Part shown: one piece after another, positions 13,133 through 26,468 of the stretch
Layout of the letters: each line of letters opens with the position of its first letter
How positions within the stretch are numbered: position 1 is the first letter of the stretch
Assembly: GCA_951217055.1 (NCBI GenBank)
Contig: OX578278.1
Span: 43,351,574 to 43,415,573, forward strand
Direction of reading: 5' to 3'
Length of the DNA: 64,000 nt
DNA from: Gerris lacustris
Lineage: Eukaryota; Arthropoda; Insecta; Hemiptera; Gerridae
The notes under the pieces: generated by a model
Told to the model about the DNA's origin: nothing
Databases searched by the model: none
What the model saw: the letters and a program-made list of their open reading frames with translations, nothing else
Made by a program: the position numbers and the translations under genes

Positions 13133-14005
13133 GGAACGAAGTTCCTTATGGCACGTTCTGGAGCCCGGGAGTGAATCCGAAAAAAACGACCAAAATCACC
13201 GTCACAAAATAACCGTCATGCAAAATCCGTCACGAAATCTACCGATGGCGATAACTAGAGTAAAAGTTTACCGACTTGGTTGAAATTTGGTACACATGTT
13301 CATTTTACCAATGTCCAGGACAAGATCGTTGGACAACGTTATCCGCCCAAGCGTTCCAACGTTTACGCTCGCGTAAACGTAAGCTTCAAATTTAAAATTG
13401 GAATTTTTGGACGGGAAAAAATTCTAACTTCATCTATTTAATGAGACAAACAACTTTTTAAAATATTTTTTTTTAGTAAAACGAACACCGACACTACTAT
13501 GAAGTGATAAAGATCGCTAAATTTATTAAAACGGACCAAACCGATTAAAATAAAGAAAACAACGTTTTTACCGATATCTTACGTTCAAACGTAAAGATTT
13601 AAATGAAACATTGTATACATCACCTACAGTACAATTAAAACATCATGTAACATTTCAACCTGATACAAGCAGAAGTTATTGTGAGTTAATGATTTATATT
13701 TTTTATTTTAATATCAAATTGGAGTAATATGCCGACGGGGCCTGGGAGGACAGTTCTTTTCGTTCTACAACCATCTGCTTTAACTATAAATTTATCATTA
13801 ACTTTTTTCTCAATTTATTGAAAGACGCTCGCTTCAAAGATAATAAAAAGATTTTCATTTAATTTTGCCTTAACTCCGCTAGTGCAAATAATTATTTACT
13901 TTTAATTTTGTCTCTTTTCTAACTCCACCATGTATACGTAGTTATTACAGCGATTTTATAATTAATATTTAATGAAAAGCGTAAGGAACTTCGTTCCTAC
14001 CGGGT
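13133..14005. repeat. Family C element bounded by GGAACGAAGTTCC palindromes
   Basis: The block starts with GGAACGAAGTTCCTTA and ends near TAAGGAACTTCGTTCCTA, i.e. short inverted ends about 0.86 kb apart. Its interior shares a long conserved stretch with 45,720-45,890 and 52,445-52,720, including AAATTTGGTA, GGACAACGTTATC, CCCAAGCGTT and TTCATCTATT. No open frame was recognised; probably a non-autonomous mobile element. Confidence 0.65.
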
Positions 14006-14019
14006 GTCCCACGACACCA

Positions 14020-14600
14020 AACGTAGTTTTTTATCTTACCATGCTGCAAATTTATCTTATATCTATTATATTTATTCATGACTGCATTAGTAGCTATGTA
14101 TAGAATTAATTCAACTGTTTACTTCATAGTTGTTACAAATTATTCAGTAGAAGTACTTTCTCACATAATATGTTAAAAGGTAATTTGATCTATCCTTGTC
14201 ACTGACAGCTAGCAGTTAAGTGGTAATGCTTAATGTCAAAAGCCTAAGACCCTTTTTGACGCTTTTTGTCTATTCTCTCCATTTCATGCAATCTCAAGTG
14301 CTTTATATATTCAAGTGAGGTATTTCACTATCTAAGCTTGAGGATTTAATGCGGCCAATAATTGTGATAAAAGATTTGATTTTGTATTAACTTGAAGGTT
14401 TGTTTTAAGGTGAATTAGATTACGCCGGTGGCTTTATACTGTTACAAACTATTGTTTGATTTGCAATATAAACTGCTTTTTATTGTGACAAATAAAAGTG
14501 AAAACATTAGCTTAGCGCACTAATATGTACAAATATGTATAAAAAATTCTGTTTTGTTCATATTACTGCACAGGTGCATAGGCAAAAAACGAATTCGCAA
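14020..14600. other. AT-rich non-coding DNA left of the giant palindrome
   Basis: No gene or repeat recognised. It runs directly into the (CA)n(TA)n tract at the palindrome boundary. Confidence 0.45.
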
Positions 14601-14602
14601 AT

Positions 14603-14603
14603 G

Positions 14604-14654
<51 letters not shown>
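14603..14654. repeat. (CA)n-(TA)n microsatellite at palindrome left edge
   Basis: A CA run turns into a TA run that ends exactly where the palindrome's terminal sequence AGTAGAG begins. The opposite end of the palindrome also lies against a TA run. Confidence 0.95.
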
Positions 14655-14655
<1 letters not shown>

Positions 14656-15316
14656 GTAGAGATAAAAAGGGGCACCTGGCTCAATCGCTAATGTCCACCT
14701 AAAACAAGGTCAATGACCGGCCCCTCTCGTTCGTATACTACCCCATGTTGCCTCTGCTTTTCCAAGGTCACCCCCCCCCCCCCACGAATTCTGTCTCAGA
14801 GTCGAATTCTGCCTCAGAGTCGAATACTGCCTCCAAATTGAGTCGGATTTGAAATGAAATGAAATCAAGGTTTTTTTCTCTTTTTTTTTTTGATAGAGCC
14901 CCACACTCGCTCTATCATGTGATGACCAACCATTTATTTGTCACCTCCATTGTTTCCCACCCAATAAGTGAAATTAAACTCTACAAATGTAGTTGGGTTT
15001 GCGGGACGCTATGCCGCGCCAGGGACCCTACATTCGTTAAGTTATTATATTGTAAAAGCAAGTTGAATATGTGTCTACAAATGTTGTTCGGCTTACGGGA
15101 CGCTATGCCACGCCAGGGACCTATTACATTCGTAGAAACATTTTTTTTTTTTTTTTTTTTTTACAAATATCAATTTCCATCCATACAAGTTATGCTTGCT
15201 TAAATTAAACACCATATTTTAAAAACTTTTTATAGCAGTACTAAGACAAGTGAAGCAATACAAATTGATAGGAAAAATAATTTTGACTAAAAATATTAAA
15301 TGTGTTTATTTATTAA

Positions 15317-15628
15317 TTAATATAAAATAGTGCATTCATTGTAACCATGTGCTTTTGTTGAAATTCCATCGCTCATGATAATTCTCTTGTCATCGAACGG
15401 AGAAAGAGAAACTTTATTTACTAGGTATGATTGCAAATCATGGTCCTTGGATCTGATTACATTCATTTTGGTAAAAATAGGTTCTTCATACAAACATCTG
15501 TTTTTTGTTTTTAACTTATTCATTTCAATTAAAAACTGTTCCCGGTCAATGTTTTGTAGTTGAGTTTTAACAATTTTTAATTCAAAAACCTGTTCCCGGT
15601 TACATATACCACACGCACACACACACAT
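15317..15628 (-). pseudogene. C-terminal tail resembling protein-primed DNA polymerase B (left copy)
   Basis: This is a 103-codon frame ending in a stop. Its second half reads MNVIRSKDHDLQ, then NKVSLSPFDDKR, then IIMSDGISTKAHGY. The 'IRS..H', 'NK..LS..DDKR' and 'DGI.T.A.G' spacing matches what I recall of the extreme C-terminus of DNA polymerase B proteins from Polinton/Maverick elements and their viral relatives. The palm and exonuclease motifs are absent, since the frame opens only about 25 codons upstream of this tail, so it is a fragment. It reads outward, and its stop lies about 0.66 kb from the palindrome terminus. The family assignment is from memory and unverified. Confidence 0.5.
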
Positions 15629-16589
15629 ACATATGGAGCCAACCCAAATTTGGAACCAGATATCATTAAATAGGATATTTTAATTTGAATTTGAAAATTG
15701 ACCCGCGCAAAATTAAAGAATAATTATTATAAATTATTCAATAATAAATAAATAAATTTAAGTTTATTGTTATAAATTTTTCAGGTTCGCATATTTATAT
15801 TTAACCAGAGTGATCACGCTGTGGTTTTATTCTTAACTTAGATTCCAACACCTAAAAAATTACTCACACATGATTTACAAACAAATTCCCAGACTATTTA
15901 ATATTACCTGTATTATAAAACAAGTATGCCTGTATATATGTGTTTGTACATGTGGTGTAAATTTATTTCTGACTTGACATATGTTTAAAACAAAAGATGC
16001 TTAATGTAATAGTCATTCCCGTAATAATTCTAACAAAGTAGTCCACAATTATAAAATGTAACATAAAGTAGTACATATTTTAATCAGTTTAATCAACTAC
16101 ATAGTAAATTATCCTAAATATTAATTTTACCGAGGGTTTTGAGTATTCAATTTTTAGATGTCTCCTTTGAGATTACTTAAAAATATATTTTTAACAGTTT
16201 TATATACACGCTCCGGTTTACTTAGTCGTAACTCATTATAAACTTTTCCTTATAATTATATTTTATTGTGTTTACAATAAAATCTCGTACTACTTTAAAC
16301 AATAAAATACAAAACAGATTGAGAAATATTACTACACCCAACTAATCAATATATAAAACCCTATCTAGATAGATATTATACAAAAGATTTGTTCTTTTAT
16401 GTATTGTTTTTTAGGTGGCATTCTTATTAAAAATATCCACATGGTAAGTTATTAGTAATATACACATGTAATATATATAGAACACTAGTTTTATACATCT
16501 ATATTATTTGTTTTCTTGTCTGTTGGACAACAGGTTTTAAAATACATGTATATCTATTAAACCAAAAACAATATTCTTAAATTTACCCG

Positions 16590-16680
16590 CCTAATTCAAT
16601 ACCACTTAACTCCAACGCCTCTTAACCCAATATTTCTTAACTCTAATACCTCCTAACCCAATATTCCTAATTGTGTCTGT
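16590..16680. repeat. Degenerate ~30-bp tandem repeat (mirrored at 25,420-25,505)
   Basis: Three imperfect units built on CTTAACYC..CTCTTAACCCAATATT follow each other, in both arms at mirror positions. Non-coding. Confidence 0.65.
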
Positions 16681-17749
16681 AATTAAATGTATGTGTCTGT
16701 GCGTGGGTGTATATATTAGTTAAACAACACATACAACCCTAATACAAATTAGTTAAAGAATCCTGCATATAAAAAAATCAAACATATCTATTTAACATAG
16801 AATAGTTGGATGATTTATTTGATTAAATTATTATTATTTTAAAATCAATTGAATCCCATTATACTTTACATACTAAATAAGTCAGCTGATCTGTTGGCTG
16901 AAAATGGCCAACAAATATAAACAAGAGATACAAAATTAAATATTACAAAAATAAAATGTAGAACTATTTTATAATTATTCAATATATCCCATTGGTAAAC
17001 TAGTTTTTGTTGTATTATTCGTCTGAAATATGTAGATGGTAGATCTTATAGTATATATTTATAATTTGTTTAACCATACCTCCATAATACTAGTAAAATG
17101 CACAATTATACACAGAATTTTTAGAGTCCAGTGATTGTAATGTTTCCATGCAATTTATATCTGGTATTCAATGTTTATATAATAGAGTTTACTTCTTCTT
17201 GACACAGACTTAGATATTAATGCCATGTGATGGCTCCCTCCAAAAACTAAACTCGTAACTCACTTGATAAAAAAATGTTTGTAATCCAAATATACAATCT
17301 TTTGATTCATAAGGTTGCAAACAGTGTACAAAATAGATATATTTTTAAAGTAAATTTGAGGTAATAGAAAAATTTTAACATGTGTTAGGGTCATTGACCT
17401 TGGTTATAAATTCTTAAACCCGTTGTTTTGTAGTAATAATTTATACATTAATATTACAATTTAGTTCTTAAACAGCTACACTACTCCATATGTCATTTTA
17501 TTGTGTTTAAATGCAAGCAAAATATATTAACCTCCATTGCAGCGCTTATTAGAAAAACTTACTAAATGAAGGACTAGTTCTCCAAATTTTGGACGAAGAA
17601 ATTTAGATTCCGATACAATACACCTGTATCGAACCCATACACATGTATACTGTACGAACATGTTTTTTTCTATAGTTATATTTTATAGATGAATGAATCA
17701 GTGTCTGTATACATGAGGGTTAAACGCTCAGGGCCATAATATGGAAGCA

Positions 17750-18030
17750 TGACATCATAATGGCAGTTGTACATCAATTGCTTAGAAACCTCCCAATGGC
17801 GATTTACACCCCCCAGCCACCCCTAATATATGGATTAGTGGCCTGCACGTTTACGCCCCCAATGTAGATATCAGTCCTGTTATTGGATGTTTTTTGACAA
17901 TGGCGATTTAATTACGCCCCCTATTTTGCAAATGTTGTCTTCGTCAGCCCACCTCCAATGGCGATATCAGTTATATTATTGGTTGAGACGATTTTTTATT
18001 TTACTTGGCAATGGCCAATAAAATCATCCA
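17750..18030. repeat. AATGGCGAT-bearing degenerate tandem module (mirrored at 24,065-24,345)
   Basis: The word AATGGCGAT recurs near 17,796, 17,900 and 17,958, with a related CAATGGCCAAT-type word near 18,009. Recurring companions are GCCCCC-rich stretches and ATTATTGG-like words. The spacing is roughly 50-100 bp and the units are degenerate. It could be a regulatory array or an old minisatellite. The mirror copy has the same words reverse complemented. Confidence 0.6.
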
Positions 18031-18939
18031 TCCCTAACATAAGAAAATATATATAAGAAATATGGGGTTGATCAACCCCTTGCAAGTCCGCTTTATTAAA
18101 TGATAAAATAAACAAGTTGTATATAAATAATTAGTTTATTTCCTATACTGCTAATGCCTTAGTAATGTTTTTGTAAATGTTACTCAAAAGATTAAATTTA
18201 TATCAGAATATTGACATTAAAAAAAAAAAAAAAGGATAATTTACATGTCTAGACGGCAGGTATATAATTATAGCAGCTGAAGCTTGAAAGCGGTTGACCT
18301 TGGCCGAGCTGTAGAACGGGCTATCCTCCAAATAAACCGCGGAATCTAATTACTTTTAATGCATGTAACTTAATATTTCTTAAAACGCTCACCTTTGTAC
18401 ACTTTAACATTATTATACGGTATACAAGGATATCTCCATGTGGTTGTACTTAAAATTCTAAACTAAAAATTAATGAATTACCATTATATAAAAAGTCTTA
18501 TCGCAGGGTTTCAATTCTCAGACAAAATACACTTATTTTTAAAAGCTTAAAAAACGATAATTTAAGTATAGTTCAATAATAAAACACTTATTAATATAAT
18601 AGTTATATTATAAAACTATAATTTTAGAAAAATAAATAAATAAATAAACAACGAGAGAGCGACCAATATAATATTAGGGGTAAAATAAATACAACCAAAC
18701 AAAAGATAATTATTTGCAGGGTTGTCAATAGTTTATAATATGTATGTTGTTTGATTATGTATATATTACAAAGACTGAAACAGCACATGAGAGAACAATA
18801 AATGATATAATTTCCGCACTTTTCGAGTTCTAGTAGCACGCTTCTATATTTATATAGCAACACTGTAGTAATAATTGCATTATTTCAACTCAGACTACAC
18901 TGTCAATGATTTTAAATTAAATTTTGATGGCAAAGAAAA

Positions 18940-19225
18940 TGCCTAACCAGGGTCTAGGAGGAGCCTGGAGATAGAACTCCTTCTAGTCGAAGTCTCCCGC
19001 TTTGTTAACACAGTAGTGCTGCAATGGGAGGCAGGACAATCCGTACACCTCCTATCCCAACACTAAAGCCTCTTGAGCCAACTAGGCTGGGAGAGTCCTT
19101 TCACTGAGTATTGACACCCAGTAAGCGAAACTCCCGCTTGCAGGCGTATTTATTCTGTTTCCCCCAGAGAGGAGCATGCGCATTGTAATATCAAGGTCAA
19201 AAGACAGAGGAAATTGTCGTATAGT
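18940..19225. other. GC-richer unique block inside left arm (mirrored at 22,870-23,160)
   Basis: This is noticeably less AT-rich than its surroundings. Complementary short words are present (GGAGCCTGGAGATAGAACTCC, and AGTAAGCGAAACTCCCGCTT). No open frame or known RNA was recognised. It may be a promoter or structured RNA of the element. Confidence 0.4.
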
Positions 19226-19519
19226 TATGTAATCAAGATCATAATTGAAACATCACCCACACAAATTGCAATACATGATCACTCATTCAGAATTAGTATG
19301 TCTGTGGTTTACTCACTTTGCAGACAAACCCTACAAAATTCAGCGTGTTCAAAGAATAAAAAAGAAACTTGATTTGAATTTCTATGATTATCAGAATAGA
19401 ATCTACGGTTATTATATTAGAAAAGTGTACACATATATGCAAATTTTCATTAAGAGGAGAATTTTTTACTATTCAAAGCTTAGTCAGTCAGTATCGTCCA
19501 TATGTTAGGATTCCTAAGG

Positions 19520-20640
19520 ACATAAAAAGGCCAATATCTTGGAAACGGATAGAGATATCGAAAAAATAACAAAATTTCGATAAGCCACATTACTTTTTAA
19601 AGCTCAATCATTTAAGACCCCACACGAATTTATGGGGGGGGGGGGGGAAGGGGGATGTCAGGGGGTAATAAAAACTTGAGGCTTATACACACTTGAAAGA
19701 AAAATATGGCTCTATTTTCAATATTAATATCCCATAATCCAATGATTTACTTTAAAATTGATCAAAATTCGTATTTTAACCAATATTTCCCTTCTAAGGG
19801 CATAAAAGGGCATGTATCTCGGAAACGGATAGAGATATCGAAAAAATAACAAAATTTCGATAAGCACTTCGTGCCAATCGAGCCCACATTACTTTTTAAA
19901 GCTCAATCATTTAAGACCCCACACAAATTTATGGGGGGGGGGGGGAGATGGATGTCAGGGGGGTAATAAAAACTTGAGGCTTATGCACACTTGAAAGAAT
20001 AATATGACTCTATTTTCAATATTAATATCCCATAATCCAATGATTTACTTTAAAATTGATCAAAATTCGTATTTTAACCAATATTATTTCCCTTCTAAGG
20101 GCATAAAAGGGCATGTATCTCGGAAACGGATAGAGATATCGAAAAAATAACAAAATTTCGATAAGCACTACGTGCCAATCGAGCCCACATTATTTTTTAA
20201 AGCTCAATCATTTAAGACCCCACACAAATTTATGGGGGGGGGGGGTTGTCAGAGGGGTGATAAAATACTCGGAACGGACAGAGATATCGAAAAAATAACA
20301 AAATTTTGTGGGGTCGAGCCCCAATTATGTTTGGAAGCTGAATTATTTACCACCCACTCGATTTTTTTATGGGGGGGGGGGATTTACCAAATTTCGAAGA
20401 TATCATGCTATTTTGCCCATGGCTTGCGCTATTTAAGTCCGATTTCTCTTTAAGTCTCATTTCAAGACCCATTATCCTTAAAAAATTAACATTTTACGAG
20501 TTATACTCTTGGAACGAGGGGGGGGGGGGGGGAGAAACCAAATATTGACTTTTGACCCTACGAACTGCACATTTAAGATAAATTGGGCAGTTTCACGAGC
20601 TATTTTACCCATTTCCTACCGATTTCGTCTATTACACAGA
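19520..20640. repeat. G-tract tandem array, left arm (~300-bp unit)
   Basis: Each unit contains GGAAACGGATAGAGATATCG, AACAAAATTTCGATAAGC, a CCCACATTA...CCCCACAC stretch, a run of roughly 10-17 G after AATTTATG, and the words AACTTGAGGCTTAT and CCCATAATCCAATG. About two and a half good units are followed by more diverged units toward the centre (20,270-20,640). Confidence 0.9.
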
Positions 20641-20882
20641 ATTTCCCCATTCTAGTCTACAATTTTTTTTAACAAATTCCCAATTATAAGGCTATAAATC
20701 CCAATGAATCGCACATATCTACGCGATTTATGTCCGATTTCTCTCATTTCAACACCCATTTTCCCTAGTGATGACCCCTTTAGGGCGTCTTTCAGTCTTA
20801 TTTTTGCCATTTTGGCCCCACAACCGGGCCCGGGCCCCACGCCCCACCGCTAGCGCCCTGCGCCCCCCGTTGTCGCCTTGCG

Positions 20883-20916
20883 CAAACTATAAATTGTAAC
20901 TTTGTGTAAGCGGAAT
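20883..20916. other. Loop at the centre of the giant palindrome
   Basis: These 34 bases have no inverted partner and separate two perfectly complementary GC-rich inner ends (GTTGTCGCCTTGCG and its reverse complement). The loop shows no internal fold that I can see. A short single-stranded loop like this is expected from snap-back synthesis, and also from fold-back library artefacts. Confidence 0.9.
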
Positions 20917-21149
20917 CGCAAGGCGACAACGGGGGGGGCGCAGGGCGCTAGCGGTGGGGCGTGGGGGTCCCGGGCCCGGTTGTGGGGCCAAATGGCAAAA
21001 AATAAGACTGAAAGACGCCCTAAAGGGGTCATCACTAGGAAAATGGGTGTTGAAATGAGAGAAATCGGACATAAATCGCGTAGATATGTGCGATTCATTG
21101 GGATTTATAGCCTTATAATTGGGAATTTGTTAAAAAAAATTGTAGACTA

Positions 21150-22580
21150 GAATGGGGAAATTCTGTGTAATAGACGAAATCGGTAGGAAATGGGGTAAAA
21201 TAGCTCGTGAAACTGCCCAATTTATCTTAAATGTGCAGTTCGTAGGGTCAAAAGTCAATATTTGGTTTCTCCCCCCCCCCACCCCCTCGTTCCAAGAGTA
21301 TAACTCGTAAAATGTTAATTTTTTAAGGATAATGGGTCTTGAAATGAGACTTAAAGAGAAATCGGACTTAAATAGCGCAAGCCATGGGTAAAATAGCATG
21401 ATATCTTCGAAATTTGGTAAATCCCCCCCCCCCATAAAAAAATCGAGTGGGTGTAAATAATTCAGCTTCCAAACATAATTGGGGCTCGACCCCACAAAAT
21501 TTTGTTATTTTTTCGATATCTCTGTCCGTTCCGAGTATTTTATCACCCCTCTGACAACCCCCCCCCCCATAAATTTGTGTGGGGTCTTAAATGATTGAGC
21601 TTTAAAAAATAATGTGGGCTCGATTGGCACGTAGTGCTTATCGAAATTTTGTTATTTTTTCGATATCTCTATCCGTTTCCGAGATACATGCCCTTTTATG
21701 CCCTTAGAAGGGAAATAATATTGGTTAAAATACGAATTTTGATCAATTTTAAAGTAAATCATTGGATTATGGGATATTAATATTGAAAATAGAGTCATAT
21801 TATTCTTTCAAGTGTGCATAAGCCTCAAGTTTTTATTACCCCCCTGACATCCATCTCCCCCCCCCCCCATAAATTTGTGTGGGGTCTTAAATGATTGAGC
21901 TTTAAAAAGTAATGTGGGCTCGATTGGCACGAAGTGCTTATCGAAATTTTGTTATTTTTTCGATATCTCTATCCGTTTCCGAGATACATGCCCTTTTATG
22001 CCCTTAGAAGGGAAATATTGGTTAAAATACGAATTTTGATCAATTTTAAAGTAAATCATTGGATTATGGGATATTAATATTGAAAATAGAGCCATATTTT
22101 TCTTTCAAGTGTGTATAAGCCTCAAGTTTTTATTACCCCCCTGACATCCCCCTTCCCCCCCCCCCCCCATAAATTTGTGTGGGGTCTTAAATGATTGAGC
22201 TTTAAAAAGTAATGTGGGCTCGATTGGCACGAAGTGCTTATCGAAATTTTGTTATTTTTTCGATATCTCTATCCGTTTCCGAGATACATGCCCTTTTATG
22301 CCCTTGGGAAATATTGGTTAAAATACGAATTTTGATCAATTTTAAAGTAAATCATTGGATTATGAGATATTAATATTGAAAATAGAGCCATATTTTTCTT
22401 TCAAGTGTGTATAAGCCTCAAGTTTTTATTACCCCCTGACATCCCCCTTCCCCCCCCCCCCCCATAAATTCGTGTGGGGTCTTAAATGATTGAGCTTTAA
22501 AAAGTAATGTGGCTTATCGAAATTTTGTTATTTTTTCGATATCTCTATCCGTTTCCAAGATATTGGCCTTTTTATGTCCT
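21150..22580. repeat. C-tract tandem array, right arm, one unit longer
   Basis: This is the reverse complement of the left-arm array. The runs of C before ATAAATTTGTGTGG lie near 21,560, 21,860, 22,160 and 22,450, against three equivalent runs in the left arm. The extra unit explains the ~300-bp shift in mirror coordinates. The diverged units next to the centre are kept in both arms. Confidence 0.9.
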
Positions 22581-25500
22581 TAGGAATCCTAACATATGGA
22601 CGATACTGACTGACTAAGCTTTGAATAGTAAAAAATTCTCCTCTTAATGAAAATTTGCATATATGTGTACACTTTTCTAATATAATAACCGTAGATTCTA
22701 TTCTGATAATCATAGAAATTCAAATCAAGTTTCTTTTTTATTCTTTGAACACGCTGAATTTTGTAGGGTTTGTCTGCAAAGTGAGTAAACCACAGACATA
22801 CTAATTCTGAATGAGTGATCATGTATTGCAATTTGTGTGGGTGATGTTTCAATTATGATCTTGATTACATAACTATACGACAATTTCCTCTGTCTTTTGA
22901 CCTTGATATTACAATGCGCATGCTCCTCTCTGGGGGAAACAGAATAAATACGCCTGCAAGCGGGAGTTTCGCTTACTGGGTGTCAATACTCAGTGAAAGG
23001 ACTCTCCCAGCCTAGTTGGCTCAAGAGGCTTTAGTGTTGGGATAGGAGGTGTACGGATTGTCCTGCCTCCCATTGCAGCACTACTGTGTTAACAAAGCGG
23101 GAGACTTCGACTAGAAGGAGTTCTATCTCCAGGCTCCTCCTAGACCCTGGTTAGGCATTTTCTTTGCCATCAAAATTTAATTTAAAATCATTGACAGTGT
23201 AGTCTGAGTTGAAATAATGCAATTATTACTACAGTGTTGCTATATAAATATAGAAGCGTGCTACTAGAACTCGAAAAGTGCGGAAATTATATCATTTATT
23301 GTTCTCTCATGTGCTGTTTCAGTCTTTGTAATATATACATAATCAAACAACATACATATTATAAACTATTGACAACCCTGCAAATAATTATCTTTTGTTT
23401 GGTTGTATTTATTTTACCCCTAATATTATATTGGTCGCTCTCTCGTTGTTTATTTATTTATTTATTTTTCTAAAATTATAGTTTTATAATATAACTATTA
23501 TATTAATAAGTGTTTTATTATTGAACTATACTTAAATTATCGTTTTTTAAGCTTTTAAAAATAAGTGTATTTTGTCTGAGAATTGAAACCCTGCGATAAG
23601 ACTTTTTATATAATGGTAATTCATTAATTTTTAGTTTAGAATTTTAAGTACAACCACATGGAGATATCCTTGTATACCGTATAATAATGTTAAAGTGTAC
23701 AAAGGTGAGCGTTTTAAGAAATATTAAGTTACATGCATTAAAAGTAATTAGATTCCGCGGTTTATTTGGAGGATAGCCCGTTCTACAGCTCGGCCAAGGT
23801 CAACCGCTTTCAAGCTTCAGCTGCTATAATTATATACCTGCCGTCTAGACATGTAAATTATCCTTTTTTTTTTTTTTTAATGTCAATATTCTGATATAAA
23901 TTTAATCTTTTGAGTAACATTTACAAAAACATTACTAAGGCATTAGCAGTATAGGAAATAAACTAATTATTTATATACAACTTGTTTATTTTATCATTTA
24001 ATAAAGCGGACTTGCAAGGGGTTGATCAACCCCATATTTCTTATATATATTTTCTTATGTTAGGGATGGATGATTTTATTGGCCATTGCCAAGTAAAATA
24101 AAAAATCGTCTCAACCAATAATATAACTGATATCGCCATTGGAGGTGGGCTGACGAAGACAACATTTGCAAAATAGGGGGCGTAATTAAATCGCCATTGT
24201 CAAAAAACATCCAATAACAGGACTGATATCTACATTGGGGGCGTAAACGTGCAGGCCACTAATCCATATATTAGGGGTGGCTGGGGGGTGTAAATCGCCA
24301 TTGGGAGGTTTCTAAGCAATTGATGTACAACTGCCATTATGATGTCATGCTTCCATATTATGGCCCTGAGCGTTTAACCCTCATGTATACAGACACTGAT
24401 TCATTCATCTATAAAATATAACTATAGAAAAAAACATGTTCGTACAGTATACATGTGTATGGGTTCGATACAGGTGTATTGTATCGGAATCTAAATTTCT
24501 TCGTCCAAAATTTGGAGAACTAGTCCTTCATTTAGTAAGTTTTTCTAATAAGCGCTGCAATGGAGGTTAATATATTTTGCTTGCATTTAAACACAATAAA
24601 ATGACATATGGAGTAGTGTAGCTGTTTAAGAACTAAATTGTAATATTAATGTATAAATTATTACTACAAAACAACGGGTTTAAGAATTTATAACCAAGGT
24701 CAATGACCCTAACACATGTTAAAATTTTTCTATTACCTCAAATTTACTTTAAAAATATATCTATTTTGTACACTGTTTGCAACCTTATGAATCAAAAGAT
24801 TGTATATTTGGATTACAAACATTTTTTTATCAAGTGAGTTACGAGTTTAGTTTTTGGAGGGAGCCATCACATGGCATTAATATCTAAGTCTGTGTCAAGA
24901 AGAAGTAAACTCTATTATATAAACATTGAATACCAGATATAAATTGCATGGAAACATTACAATCACTGGACTCTAAAAATTCTGTGTATAATTGTGCATT
25001 TTACTAGTATTATGGAGGTATGGTTAAACAAATTATAAATATATACTATAAGATCTACCATCTACATATTTCAGACGAATAATACAACAAAAACTAGTTT
25101 ACCAATGGGATATATTGAATAATTATAAAATAGTTCTACATTTTATTTTTGTAATATTTAATTTTGTATCTCTTGTTTATATTTGTTGGCCATTTTCAGC
25201 CAACAGATCAGCTGACTTATTTAGTATGTAAAGTATAATGGGATTCAATTGATTTTAAAATAATAATAATTTAATCAAATAAATCATCCAACTATTCTAT
25301 GTTAAATAGATATGTTTGATTTTTTTATATGCAGGATTCTTTAACTAATTTGTATTAGGGTTGTATGTGTTGTTTAACTAATATATACACCCACGCACAG
25401 ACACATACATTTAATTACAGACACAATTAGGAATATTGGGTTAGGAGGTATTAGAGTTAAGAAATATTGGGTTAAGAGGCGTTGGAGTTAAGTGGTATTG

Positions 25501-26468
25501 AATTAGGCGGGTAAATTTAAGAATATTGTTTTTGGTTTAATAGATATACATGTATTTTAAAACCTGTTGTCCAACAGACAAGAAAACAAATAATATAGAT
25601 GTATAAAACTAGTGTTCTATATATATTACATGTGTATATTACTAATAACTTACCATGTGGATATTTTTAATAAGAATGCCACCTAAAAAACAATACATAA
25701 AAGAACAAATCTTTTGTATAATATCTATCTAGATAGGGTTTTATATATTGATTAGTTGGGTGTAGTAATATTTCTCAATCTGTTTTGTATTTTATTGTTT
25801 AAAGTAGTACGAGATTTTATTGTAAACACAATAAAATATAATTATAAGGAAAAGTTTATAATGAGTTACGACTAAGTAAACCGGAGCGTGTATATAAAAC
25901 TGTTAAAAATATATTTTTAAGTAATCTCAAAGGAGACATCTAAAAATTGAATACTCAAAACCCTCGGTAAAATTAATATTTAGGATAATTTACTATGTAG
26001 TTGATTAAACTGATTAAAATATGTACTACTTTATGTTACATTTTATAATTGTGGACTACTTTGTTAGAATTATTACGGGAATGACTATTACATTAAGCAT
26101 CTTTTGTTTTAAACATATGTCAAGTCAGAAATAAATTTACACCACATGTACAAACACATATATACAGGCATACTTGTTTTATAATACAGGTAATATTAAA
26201 TAGTCTGGGAATTTGTTTGTAAATCATGTGTGAGTAATTTTTTAGGTGTTGGAATCTAAGTTAAGAATAAAACCACAGCGTGATCACTCTGGTTAAATAT
26301 AAATATGCGAACCTGAAAAATTTATAACAATAAACTTAAATTTATTTATTTATTATTGAATAATTTATAATAATTATTCTTTAATTTTGCGCGGGTCAAT
26401 TTTCAAATTCAAATTAAAATATCCTATTTAATGATATCTGGTTCCAAATTTGGGTTGGCTCCATATGT

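Larger units (their letters stand above)
14655..20882. repeat. Left arm of giant palindrome
   Basis: From the outer end inward it contains: a terminal AGTAGAGATAAAAAGGGG; a ~21-bp repeat built on CAGAGTCGAAT (14,785-14,835); a duplicated GGGACGCTATGCC block (about 15,001 and 15,098); the polymerase-tail-like frame on the minus strand; about 2 kb of AT-rich sequence; an AATGGCGAT-repeat module (17,750-18,020); a GC-rich block (18,940-19,220); the G-tract tandem array (19,520-20,640); and a GC-rich inner end. Confidence 0.9.

Noticed and set aside
14672..14700. tRNA A-box-like word TGGCTCAATCG at the palindrome end
   Set aside because: No matching B box at the proper distance and no cloverleaf could be drawn, so it is not called a tRNA or SINE.
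20652..21498. Several frames around the palindrome centre
   Set aside because: They cross the loop or the diverged array units, overlap each other on both strands and are pairwise mirror images; no coding signal.
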